A program made the position numbers and the translations under genes. The notes beneath the pieces were generated by a model that was not told the origin of the DNA, ran no database searches, and saw nothing but the letters and a program-made list of their open reading frames with translations. DNA of 64,000 nt, taken from positions 29,222,527 through 29,286,526 of the forward strand of contig OX485808.1 in the NCBI GenBank assembly GCA_950295325.1. Reading direction: 5' to 3'. The stretch is from Polytrichum commune (lineage: Eukaryota > Streptophyta > Polytrichopsida > Polytrichales > Polytrichaceae). Within the stretch, counting starts at the first letter, position 1; every line of letters begins with the position of its first letter. This document shows, one piece after another, positions 33,923-43,960 of the stretch.

Positions 33923-36900
33923 ATGCAAGGTAGGACTCGCTCACAAAAACCAAGTTTGATAGTAGGACTAGAGAAATCTACTCGAAAGAGGCGGTCCTCT
34001 AAAATCAGTGATAGATTAGAACAAGATAATGTTAGAATAGAGAGTTGTTTGAACGTCGAACCTAGGACTAGGTCAATTCTAGACACCTTAGAACTTGGAG
34101 CTCAACTTGAAGAGGAGATCACTCCCTCCAAATTGAGTGGTGAAACTTCTTCGGAAAATTACACACTTAGAGAAGAATTCCCGGTAGAAGTTGATAGGGG
34201 ATTGTTGAATAGTTCACCGGTCACCATGGCCGAGGAACGGGGGATGGATCCACCACCCATACCCCCAATTCCGCCCATACCTCCTATACCTCCAATAGAC
34301 CCATTGGTTAGGCCAAGAGGCCTACCAATTGTGGTTCCACAAAATTTAGCGGCGATGGATATGCCATCTCATCTCCCTAAATTTTATGGGACCAAGGATG
34401 AGGACCCCTCTCGGCACATGGAACGGTATATCGAACGGTTGGCTAGCTTCCTCATAACCGACCCGGGTTATTGGTTAGTGTGGTTTCCTACCACTCTAGA
34501 GGGGGAAGCCTATGAATGGTATCGGGATCATGCCGAGGGACATTTTAGGGGATGGGAACAATTACAAAGGGAGTTTCTTAACGAATTTAGGCCGGAAGTG
34601 GGTCAAAGTACCGCATTAAGGGCATTGTCGTCATTGAAGCAAGGAAGGGAGGAAGAAATTTCGGCTTACATTAGGAGGTTTGATTTAGTGTGCACTAGAT
34701 TCGTGGGTACCATGCTCAACGACGACACGCTAAAGCAATTTTTCATTCAAGGGTTTTTTAAGTCCGGAACTATTAGGGGTGTTCTAGAAAGGAATCCCTT
34801 GACCTTGGCGGATGCCAAGCGTGCGGCTAGAGATATTGAAAACTTGGATAAAGATCACGAAAGGCTATGGAGAAGGGAGGATGAATTGATCCCACAATTC
34901 ATCCCCATACGCCCTAGGGTGGTAGCGGTAGAACCCGCTAAGTATGAGAACCAAATTCCATATGCCATTGTGGACACCGGTCCCCGACCTTTAGCGGTTA
35001 GGGAACCGGCACCTCTTTTGGCACTACCGGCCCCTAGAACGGATCCACACTTGGAGGAGGTTGAGAGAAGACTAGGTGCTAGCCAACTAGGATTCCAAGA
35101 GGCTATGATAAAACAAATGCAAAGCCTCACGGATCAAATGTCATTAATGATCCGGAGTCAACAACCGGGGCCTCCACCCCCGGTTGAGTCGGGTAGGCAT
35201 TCTTCCGGATTATGGTGTGTCCAATGTGGCCAACCGGGCCACACGCGTCAATTTTGTAGAAGTGGACAAAACCGTGACCAAAGAGGAAACGGTAACCCAC
35301 CTCAACAAAATCAACGAGGTCAAGCGCCACCTCACTATGGAAATGGAAGCAATAGAGGACCACAACCTAGAGGGCAAGGTGGCCAAAATTTAGAGAAGAA
35401 GGAATTTCATCCCTTTTGTGGAAGGTGGCACGCTCAAGGACAATGTTGGTCCGAAGGTCAAGAGTTTAATTGTAGCAATTGTGGAGGAAGTCATCCCTCG
35501 GATACGTGTCGCCAACCGGACAAAATAATTAATGTCCCTTACCCGGTGGCTAATCCACAACAACAAGCAAGGGATAATATGCGAGGTGCTAGGCCACAAG
35601 GAGTACCGGCCAATGAACTTAGGCCACCTAACTTATACTATGACCATAGTAATGCTAGGCAAACTTTTCATCCACCGGCGGGCTTGCAAACTACAACCGG
35701 TTACATTCCAATACAAAATAGACAAGGAGTTCCACCTAATGGTAGTAACGGGAGACAAGCGCCTCCAACGGATCCGGGACCATCTAACTCCCAAGATGTT
35801 AGGTTCATGGATGGAGTGTTGGAGGCCACATGTGATGACATGCTTCCTCTCCCAACGAGAATTGGAGAGGAGCAAAGTCAATGGCCTCCTCACACCAATG
35901 CTATTACATATGAGTTAGTGAAGGGTAAGGGTGTGGTTGAAGAAGCACCTGCACTAGCGGTAACTACTAGGGCTAGGAGAGGGGATGCCTCGTTGGAGGT
36001 AGGAATAGGAGAGCAAGGAAATTACTCTTCGGATGAAGAGATTAATCTCTCCGAGTTGCATAGGGTAGCTAGAAGAGCTACTAAGGATGTGGAGAGGGAA
36101 AATATAATTTTACAAGATAGGGAGAGGACTAATGCGGTACATGACTTGGATAATAGCGATGTGGGTGAATGGGAAGGACCGGGGGTTCCCGTAGACGAAT
36201 TCGACGTAGTGGGTAATTCTAAGGTGGAAAGATCTACCGGGTACGACTTGTGGGCGGACCTTAGTACACTCAAGGCGGATATTACTTTCGGCCAACTATT
36301 GGAAATTTCACCCACGGCAAGGAAAACATTAAAGGAGGGAATGCCGGTACACAAGAGGATGAGGAAGGTGAAAGCTAAAATAGCCGCTAGGATCCAATCA
36401 CAAGGTGGAAGAGACGTGAAAGCTATAGAAATAGAAGTTGTTATAGTAGATAAGGTGGTTCCTAATGTGCTAGTCGACGGAGGGAGTAGTCTAAATATAC
36501 TACCGGAGGATACTATGAAAAAATTGGGACTTGGACTCACGGGGCCTTCACCTTTGGTCATAAATATGGCAAATCAAAGTTCGACTACGCCTTTGGGGAT
36601 GATCAAGGATTGTAGAATGACTACGGGAGGTGAGGAGTACTTGGTCACCTTCCATGTCATTAAAATGCACTCCAACAAGGACACCTTCCCCATTTTGCTA
36701 GGTAGGCCTTGGTTGCGGATGGCGAATGCTATGGTCAATTGGGGTGGACCTAAACCATCCATCACTTATGGTCCGGAGGGTAATAGGGTCATAGTGTCCA
36801 TTGGTTCATTAGAAGGATGGATGAAGAAGGAGATGTATTTGCCATTGGAGAAGGAAATTGATGACTTAAACGAGAATGAGATTGGCAAGGCATTGGTGGG

Positions 36901-39900
36901 AGTCGTCCATCCCGAAGGTCAAAGGGTTGTTATAGATTCGGGCTCGGGAAGTCTAGGTCCTAATTTTTACAATTATGGGGATAATGGGGATTATGCCCAA
37001 TGGCTAAGGGAGTACCCCGAGTCCGAGGTTGATGTAATGGTTACATTTCACCAAGTAGGCTTAGGGAGTGAATTTCCTAGTGTTAGTTTAGGAGAGGGCT
37101 CATTCTTGGAGCCATGTGAGGTGCTCACCGAGGAAGAGTGGATTAGCGGTGGGTTAACACCTTGGGTAGATGACGTGGAAGAGGGTGAGGTTAGTTTAAT
37201 TCATGTAGATGGGACTCAAGAGGAGGATGTGATTATTGAGTCATCGAAATTGGAGGAGCCTTTACATTTCAAGACCACGTCTACGGGGATAGTTGTAGGT
37301 CAAGATGTGAAAGATTACCCCAATGTGCCTTCCGATTGGTATCGGAACAAAGAGGAACAAGCACATGTGTCGGAAGCGGATTGGCGGTACGTGGATGTGA
37401 AATTAAAGAATGGAAAAACCCGACAAATGAAGATGGGCTCCAAATTGGGGGAGAAAGAGGTTAGGGAGTATAGCAATTTGGTGGATGAGTTTAGTGATAC
37501 TTTTGCATGGTCCTACGATGAGCTTAAGGGAATTCCTAGGGAAATGGTAGAGCACCGGATTCCTTTAATTCCGGGGGCGAGGCCAATTAGACAAAAGGAG
37601 AGGAGGATGAATCCTCAATTGCAATTGTTGGTGAAAGCGGAATTGGAAAGGTTATTGAAGGCCGGGTTTATCAAGCCGGTGGAAATCACGGATTGGGTTT
37701 CTCCTATGGTCTTAGTAAAGAAAAAAAATGGGAAATTAAGGGTTTGTGTCGACTATAGGAAATTGAATTCGTGCACACAAAAGGATCACTTCCCCTTACC
37801 TTTTATCACCTTGTTGCTTGAGGAGGTTGGAGGTCATTCGCGATATACCTTTATGGATGGGTATGCGGGTTATAATCAAATTTCCATAGCCCTCCAAAAT
37901 ATCCATAAAACGGCTTTTACTACACCTTGGGGTACTTTTGTGTGGGTAGTGATGCCATTTGGGTTATGTAATGCCCCGGCTACTTTCCAACGATTAGTAA
38001 TGTATATCTTCACCGACTTGTTGTTCAAATCCATGACCGTCTTTGTGGACGATTTTAGCACACAAAGTAATGTGGATGATCACCTACATTGTGTTAGGGA
38101 GGCATTGGTTAGGTGTAGGAAGATGAGGTTAGCATTGAACCCGGATAAGACATTTTTGGGAGTGAATAAGGGAGTGTTGTTGGGTTATGTTGTTAGTGAG
38201 AAAGGTAGAGAACCCGATCCGGATAAGATTGCGGCCATAAGCGACTTGGCAACTCCAACCAATTCCAAGGGGATCTCTAAGTTGTTAGGACATGTGGGAT
38301 GGTACCGGGAACTTATTCCTAATTTTTCAAAGATAGCGGTGCCCATTACCCATTTGCTCAAAAAGGATGTCAAATTCGAGTGGACGGATGCTTGTCAAAA
38401 AGCCTTTGAGGAATTGCGGGATAGGTTGAGCACCTATCCGGTGTTGATACCACCCAATTGGGGTAAACCTTTTCACGTCTATTGTGATGCTAGTAATGTG
38501 GCAATAGGGAGTGCGCTTTGTCAAGCAACGGGAGAAAAAGAGAAGGATCAACCTATAGCTTATGCGAGTAAGCAATTGACCCCCGCCGAAAGAAACTACT
38601 CTACAACGGAGAGGGAGTGCCTAGCCATGGTGTTTTCCGTTAAAAAGTTTAGGCATTACCTCATGTGCAACCCGGTTGTATTTTTTGTTGACCACATGGC
38701 TATCAAGTATCTAATTAACAAGGCGGAGTTAAGTGGTAGGTTAGCTAGGTGGGTTTTGTTATTAGAAGAATTCGACTACACGGTGGAATATAAACCGGGT
38801 CGTGTGCATTTACAAGCGGACCACTTGTCTAGGTTGTCGGAGGAGATAGGAAAAAATCCGGTAAATGATATGTTAGTAGATGATAGCCTCTTTGTGGTCA
38901 CTTCTACACCGGAGTGGTATGCGGGCATAGTGGAATTTCTAACAACCCACAAGTTGCCCAAAGAGTGGACAAAAGAAGAGAGAAGGAAGGTGAGGGTAAA
39001 TAGTAGGCAATTTGTTGTAGTGGGCCATAGGTTGTTTAGAAGGGGGTCCGATGGTATTTTACGACGATGCGTGTCAAAAACGGAGGTTGAAGCGATTTTA
39101 ATCGCTTGCCACGATAGCGCTTGCGGCGGTCACTTCTCGGGTCAACTCACCGGGCAAAAAATACTTAGAGCGGGCTACTTTTGGCCTACACTATTTAAGG
39201 ACGCCCATGACTATGTAAGGAAATGCGACGCTTGCCAACGGTATGCCCGAAACGACCTTAGAATGGAGATGCCTTTACATGTATCATTACCCTTAATTCC
39301 TTTCGAAAAATGGGGCATCGACTATGTGGGTGAGGTCCATCCCCAATCTTCAAAAGGAATGAAATATATTGTGGTGGCAACCGAATACCTCACCAAGTGG
39401 GCGGAAGCCAAAGCGGTGAAGACCGACACGGCGGAACACGCGGCAACATTTATGTACGAAAACATAATTTCGCGGTTCGGGGTGCCGAAGATCCTAGTAA
39501 GCGATAGGGGTACTCACTTTTTGAATGACTTGATTCGAGAGATGACAGAGAAATTTAAAATTGATCACCGGAAGACTACTCCCTACCACCCACAAACCAA
39601 TGGACAAACGGAAAGGGTTAACGGAATTTTGGTGAGTATACTACGCAAGACGGTTATAGACTCGAAGCGGGATTGGGATACGAAACTAACGGCGGCACTT
39701 TGGGCATACCGTACAACCTATAAGGTAACTACGCGTGCTACACCATTTTCCTTAGTCTATGGTCTTGAAGCGACACTACCAATCGAATATGAAGTCGAGT
39801 CACTTAGGGTGGCCGTGAGTGCGAGACTTACCGAAAGTCAATCCTTACGAAATCGACTAACCGATTTGGAAGCACTTGACGAAGGGAGGAGAATGGCGGC

Positions 39901-40162
39901 TCAACATATTGAGGCAATCCAAAGAAGGAGAAAGATTACTTTCGACAAACGACATAAGAGAAGGGCCCTAACACCGGGAATGATGGTCATGATTCAAGAC
40001 GCACGAAAGCTTGAATTTCCGGCGAAATTCAATGCGGTATGGTTAGGACCTTACCTTGTCTATGAGGTCTTTCCTAATAATTCAATTCAATTGGAAACGT
40101 TGAATGGTGAGCTCTTTCCTACCCGTACATCTGGAAGTAGATGTAAGGAGTACCGAGCTTGA
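33923..40162 (+). CDS. Gypsy Gag-Pol polyprotein (2079 aa, intact)
   Basis: A single unbroken frame carries all replication functions. Gag (about residues 150-300) includes a WYRDHAEGHFRGW-type core, followed by zinc knuckles CVQCGQPGHTRQFC (about 432) and CSNCGGSHPSDTC (about 517). The aspartic protease has VDGGSSLN (about 850). The reverse transcriptase shows VCVDYRKLN (about 1274) and FVDDF in place of YVDD (about 1373). RNase H begins near YCDAS (about 1520). Integrase has the zinc-binding region ending CDACQ (about 1768), Asp in WGIDYVGEV (about 1797), Asp in SDRGTHF (about 1860) and Glu in TNGQTERVNG (about 1895). No stop or frameshift separates gag from pol. The frame looks competent, so this element may still be mobile. 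Start ATG at 33923. Confidence 0.95.
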   Translation: MQGRTRSQKPSLIVGLEKSTRKRRSSKISDRLEQDNVRIESCLNVEPRTRSILDTLELGAQLEEEITPSKLSGETSSENYTLREEFPVEVDRGLLNSSPVTMAEERGMDPPPIPPIPPIPPIPPIDPLVRPRGLPIVVPQNLAAMDMPSHLPKFYGTKDEDPSRHMERYIERLASFLITDPGYWLVWFPTTLEGEAYEWYRDHAEGHFRGWEQLQREFLNEFRPEVGQSTALRALSSLKQGREEEISAYIRRFDLVCTRFVGTMLNDDTLKQFFIQGFFKSGTIRGVLERNPLTLADAKRAARDIENLDKDHERLWRREDELIPQFIPIRPRVVAVEPAKYENQIPYAIVDTGPRPLAVREPAPLLALPAPRTDPHLEEVERRLGASQLGFQEAMIKQMQSLTDQMSLMIRSQQPGPPPPVESGRHSSGLWCVQCGQPGHTRQFCRSGQNRDQRGNGNPPQQNQRGQAPPHYGNGSNRGPQPRGQGGQNLEKKEFHPFCGRWHAQGQCWSEGQEFNCSNCGGSHPSDTCRQPDKIINVPYPVANPQQQARDNMRGARPQGVPANELRPPNLYYDHSNARQTFHPPAGLQTTTGYIPIQNRQGVPPNGSNGRQAPPTDPGPSNSQDVRFMDGVLEATCDDMLPLPTRIGEEQSQWPPHTNAITYELVKGKGVVEEAPALAVTTRARRGDASLEVGIGEQGNYSSDEEINLSELHRVARRATKDVERENIILQDRERTNAVHDLDNSDVGEWEGPGVPVDEFDVVGNSKVERSTGYDLWADLSTLKADITFGQLLEISPTARKTLKEGMPVHKRMRKVKAKIAARIQSQGGRDVKAIEIEVVIVDKVVPNVLVDGGSSLNILPEDTMKKLGLGLTGPSPLVINMANQSSTTPLGMIKDCRMTTGGEEYLVTFHVIKMHSNKDTFPILLGRPWLRMANAMVNWGGPKPSITYGPEGNRVIVSIGSLEGWMKKEMYLPLEKEIDDLNENEIGKALVGVVHPEGQRVVIDSGSGSLGPNFYNYGDNGDYAQWLREYPESEVDVMVTFHQVGLGSEFPSVSLGEGSFLEPCEVLTEEEWISGGLTPWVDDVEEGEVSLIHVDGTQEEDVIIESSKLEEPLHFKTTSTGIVVGQDVKDYPNVPSDWYRNKEEQAHVSEADWRYVDVKLKNGKTRQMKMGSKLGEKEVREYSNLVDEFSDTFAWSYDELKGIPREMVEHRIPLIPGARPIRQKERRMNPQLQLLVKAELERLLKAGFIKPVEITDWVSPMVLVKKKNGKLRVCVDYRKLNSCTQKDHFPLPFITLLLEEVGGHSRYTFMDGYAGYNQISIALQNIHKTAFTTPWGTFVWVVMPFGLCNAPATFQRLVMYIFTDLLFKSMTVFVDDFSTQSNVDDHLHCVREALVRCRKMRLALNPDKTFLGVNKGVLLGYVVSEKGREPDPDKIAAISDLATPTNSKGISKLLGHVGWYRELIPNFSKIAVPITHLLKKDVKFEWTDACQKAFEELRDRLSTYPVLIPPNWGKPFHVYCDASNVAIGSALCQATGEKEKDQPIAYASKQLTPAERNYSTTERECLAMVFSVKKFRHYLMCNPVVFFVDHMAIKYLINKAELSGRLARWVLLLEEFDYTVEYKPGRVHLQADHLSRLSEEIGKNPVNDMLVDDSLFVVTSTPEWYAGIVEFLTTHKLPKEWTKEERRKVRVNSRQFVVVGHRLFRRGSDGILRRCVSKTEVEAILIACHDSACGGHFSGQLTGQKILRAGYFWPTLFKDAHDYVRKCDACQRYARNDLRMEMPLHVSLPLIPFEKWGIDYVGEVHPQSSKGMKYIVVATEYLTKWAEAKAVKTDTAEHAATFMYENIISRFGVPKILVSDRGTHFLNDLIREMTEKFKIDHRKTTPYHPQTNGQTERVNGILVSILRKTVIDSKRDWDTKLTAALWAYRTTYKVTTRATPFSLVYGLEATLPIEYEVESLRVAVSARLTESQSLRNRLTDLEALDEGRRMAAQHIEAIQRRRKITFDKRHKRRALTPGMMVMIQDARKLEFPAKFNAVWLGPYLVYEVFPNNSIQLETLNGELFPTRTSGSRCKEYRA

Positions 40163-40202
40163 CTAGGCAACTTACCCTTGGAGCAAGAGATGTTTGGATT
40201 TA

Positions 40203-42015
40203 TGTGAGCCCAAAAGGGTGCCCACATTTAGTCTTAGACCCTTGAAACGTTAGTTGATGCACTTTGAAGTAGCATGTTACTTCACAAAAATATAAAAAGA
40301 ATGAAATGTTAGTCTTAGAAGTACCATGTTATAAGAGGCTAGGATGTGAGTTGTTATTGTGTTTTTACCTTCGGAAGGATTTGAGTGAATGAGGATAGGT
40401 AAGGAGAACTTGGATTGAGTAGTTAGTGAGTAGGCTAGTACAAATGGATGGAGACAACCAAAGTGACTCAAGAGGCAAGTGCATTCGAATTGGGATGAAT
40501 GGAGGATCACATGGAGCGCACAAGTGGACCACCTCATCATGGCCACTTAATGGGGAAGGCCCAAGGAAGAATGCAAGGTGGAGGATAAGCAAATTCTCAA
40601 AGCACCAATCAAATCACGAGTTAAGCATCGTGGTTTGAATTAAGTGGTGAGCGACGATTTGGGAAAGTAAGGGGAGAAAGTTATGGCGGCGAAAAGCGAA
40701 GGAGGCTAAGTTTGGGTTGAAGCATCCCAAGTTTGGTAAGGTGTGGTAGGTAGAAAGCCAAGGCTAGTTAAATGTTCGAATTAGGATCCTTGTTGATCAT
40801 TTGAGGGAGGAAGACTTAGAAGATAGGATTGGCGCCTACTAAGTAGGAGGAAATCTCAAGGGCTTATCGTGAGCCTTGAGGGTGCTCACCCCCTCAAGCT
40901 TACTATATAATCCCTCATTCTTCCCTCACTCATCCTCTCTTTCCTTTGTGCTCCAAGGCACCCCACGAGTTATAAGTGTGGGTGTGGGAAGCCATATTGG
41001 AGCACATGTGTGTGCTTAGTTTTTAGTTTGAGAGCCAAGGCTTGTTAGCCTTGAAGAGGGCTTGACCTCTTGGTAGAATTAGTGTTGACGTGAAGGATTT
41101 TAAAGTTAATTCATGATTCCAATTTGTGGTACTTTAAGTTCATGTTTTGAATACACGTGGTTGCAAGTTCCATGTTTAAGAGTTGAGCACTTGATGTTGT
41201 GATGAGTGCAAAAATATACTTGTGTGGATTAGTTAGTCTTAGTGAAGTTAGGAAATTCTCTCTCCCCCTCTCCTCTCTAGGATTTTAGGATTTTAGGATT
41301 AGAGAAGAATTGTGTGATTAGAAAGGGGTTGTTAGTAGAATTAGGGAAATTAGGTAGGAAGATTAGTTAAGGGCTTGAATAATTAGTGAGGTAGTTGGGG
41401 ATTACAACTACAAAGTTGTGGGTTCATGAAGGAGCTGGGTTTGTGTAGTTAGAAAGTAAAGAGCTGGGTTTATGAAGGACCTGGGTTTGTTTAGTTAGAA
41501 GCTAAGGAGCTGGGTTCATGAAGGAGCTGGGTTTATGAAGGAGCTGGGTTTGTATAGTTAGAAGCTAAGAAGCTGGGTTTATGAAGGAGCTGGGTTTATG
41601 AAGGAGCTAGGTTTATGTAATTAGAAAGTAAAGAGATGGGTTCATGAAGGAGCTTAGTAGATAGCCTACCTAATTAGCTCATAGACAAGTAGTTAGTTAC
41701 ATTATGCTAGTTAGTGTTATGTGTGGCTTTCACAAGTAAATGTATTTGAGATTGACTATAGAGAATAGTGTTTTTTTTAACACTTGCATCCTCTCTTTAA
41801 AAATAAACCACGTGCACAACTTAATGGAGAATGTGGAGCACTCTCGCGATGGCAAGACAAAGGAAGCAAAGACCAAAGTTAAATCCAAGACCACTTGAAG
41901 GGTGAACCTTGCACTATGGACTCATCCAAGTCCAAATCCAATACCGCGGAGGAATGTGAGCCCAAACCCACTACTCGGACTACGGACGCTTAAGGGTGGG
42001 GGGTTTGGCCTCACA
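40203..42015 (+). repeat. 3' LTR of Gypsy element
   Basis: 1813 bp, same length as the 5' LTR; I noticed one substitution (41554). The sequence just upstream (GGAGCAAGAGATG) is only weakly purine-rich, so the polypurine tract is poorly defined. Confidence 0.97.
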
Positions 42016-42308
42016 AGGAGAAGAACATGTTTTTGGACATTGCTTGTTTTTTTTGTCGTGATGTTCTCAAGGAAGGGATGCAAGAAGAGAAGGCGTTGAC
42101 AATATGGGATTCTGATGATAGTAATGCACATTCAGCACTTTTGAATCTCATGGACCGAAGTCTTGTGCGGATCGATTCGGATGGGATATTGACGATGCAT
42201 GATCATTTACGTGACATGGGACGTATGATAGCATGCAAAGAGCATATTGGAGGACAAAGAATTTGGAACATGGATGAGTTGGAGCCCACGAAATCCGATG
42301 CGTGCATG
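42016..42308 (+). pseudogene. NLR copy 2, NBS exon 3' part after the Gypsy insertion
   Basis: Resumes with the duplicated AGGAG and encodes MFLDIACFF, the winged-helix region and MHD (TMHDHLRDMGRM), ending at donor GCATG|GTAAATG as in copy 1. It is separated from its 5' half by 10.8 kb and lies downstream of an independent stop, so it cannot be read as part of a normal receptor. Confidence 0.88.
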
Positions 42309-42523
42309 GTAAATGAATATTCATCACATTTGTTGAGTTTCATTATCATAAAACTATCGGTTTTAATGAAATTTAATTTGCACTTATAGGTTTCATTGTG
42401 GATAAGAATGTGAGGGAAGTAAATCTATTTGATTTGAAGTGTCTTTAATGTATTCATAGAGTATGACAAATGCACGCACTTAATGGATTGCCATAACAAT
42501 GTTTTGTATCGTGATTGATGCAG

Positions 42524-43852
42524 ATGATACACAATGTGGAGGGTCTTCATACGGCTGGATCTCGTTGTAATTACAGTATGATACCAACAATGGATATGGC
42601 CAACATAAGGCTTTTGCATATGAAGGATTGTGAAAACTTGGATTGTTTGTATAAAACAATGAAGAATGCGAGTAAATTGAGGTGGATGCGGATAAGAACG
42701 TGTTTCGGAGAAACTAGAGGTGAAAGAATCCAAGAGCTGCAACCATCATTTTTCATTCCATTCAAACAATTGTGTGTGTTGGAGATGGAGTATTTAGAGC
42801 ATTTGCAACACCTTCCATGTGAAATTGGTACCTTCGAGATGTTAAAATATCTTACCTTGATTTGTTGTTCGAGATTGGAATTCATACCAGAGACATTGGG
42901 CAACTTGGCTTTCTTGGTTGAATTGAACCTGAGTGGTTGCTCGAGCTTGAAGGTATTACCAAAGACATTTGGCAACTTGGCTTCCTTGGTTAAATTGAAC
43001 ATGACTTGGTGCTCGAGGTTGAAGGAATTACCGGAGACATTGGGCAACTTGACTTCATTGGTTGTATTGATATTGAATTGTTGCTCGAGCTTGGAGGAAT
43101 TACCAGAGACATTGGGCAATTTGACTTCATTGGTTAAATTGGACATGTTTAGGTGCTCGAGCTTGAAGGAATTACCGGAGACATTGGGCAATTTGACTTC
43201 ATTGGTTAAATTGGACATGACTAATTGCTCGACCTTGAAGGAATTACCGGACACATTGGGCAACTTGACTTCATTGGTTGAATTGGACATGGATCATTGC
43301 TCGAACGTGAAGGAATTACCGGACACATTGGGCAACTTGATTTCATTGGTGAAATTGGACATGAGAAATTGTTGGTGCTTGAATAAATTACCGGAGTCAT
43401 TGGGCAACTTGACTTCATTGGTTGAATTATACATGACTCATTCCTGGAGCTTGAAGGAGTTACCAGAGACATTGGGCAACTTGACTTCATTGGTTGAATT
43501 GGACATGAGTTGTTGCTCGAGGTTGAAGGAATTACCGGACACATTGGGCAACTTGACTTCATTGGTTAAATTCAATTTGTTGATGTGCTCAAGTTTGAAG
43601 GAATTACCAGAGACATTGGGTAACTTGACTTCATTGGTTCAATTGAACATGAAGGGTTGCTCGAGCTTGAAGGAATTACCAGAGACATTGGGCAACTTGA
43701 CTTCATTGGTTAAATTGAACATGACTGGTTGCTCGAGCTTGAAGGAATTACCGGACACATTGGGCAACTTGACTTCATTGGTTATATTGAATTTGTGTAA
43801 TTGCTCGAGCTTGAAGGAATTACCAGAGACATTGAGACATTGGGCAATTTGA
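42524..43852 (+). pseudogene. NLR copy 2, LRR exon (13 near-identical repeats)
   Basis: Starts after acceptor GATGCAG at 42523 in phase 0. The leader resembles copy 1 but has a small insertion (TCFGETRGERI). I count 13 full 24-residue units of the LPETLGNLTSLVKLDM type plus a broken fourteenth, against 21 in copy 1. The frame stops at 43852 after a partial repeat (GAGACATTGAGACATTGGGC) throws it out of phase. The repeats are as uniform as in copy 1, so this array was still being homogenised until recently. Confidence 0.85.
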
Positions 43853-43960
43853 CTCCATTGGTTAAATTGTCCATGAGTGATTGCTCGATCTTGAAGGAAT
43901 TACCTGAGACATTGGTGAAGTCTGACTTCATTGGTTGAATTGGACTTGATAGGTGTTTGC
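43853..43960 (+). pseudogene. Out-of-frame LRR remnant after NLR copy 2
   Basis: GAAGGAATTACCTGAGACAT and TTCATTGGTTGAATTGGAC continue the repeat in a shifted frame for about 1.5 units before similarity ends. Confidence 0.7.

Larger units (their letters stand above)
31201..42015 (+). mobile_element. Full-length Gypsy LTR retrotransposon inserted in NLR copy 2
   Basis: A 10,815-bp element with two 1813-bp LTRs (TGTGAG ... CTCACA), a primer-binding site, and one long gag-pol frame. It is flanked by the exact 5-bp duplication AGGAG (31196-31200 and 42016-42020); removing the element and one AGGAG restores the NBS exon sequence seen in copy 1. I found one LTR difference (T at 32552, A at 41554), so the insertion is very recent. 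No chromodomain is seen at the integrase C-terminus, which suggests a non-chromovirus (Tat/Athila-side) lineage. No envelope gene is present. Confidence 0.97.
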
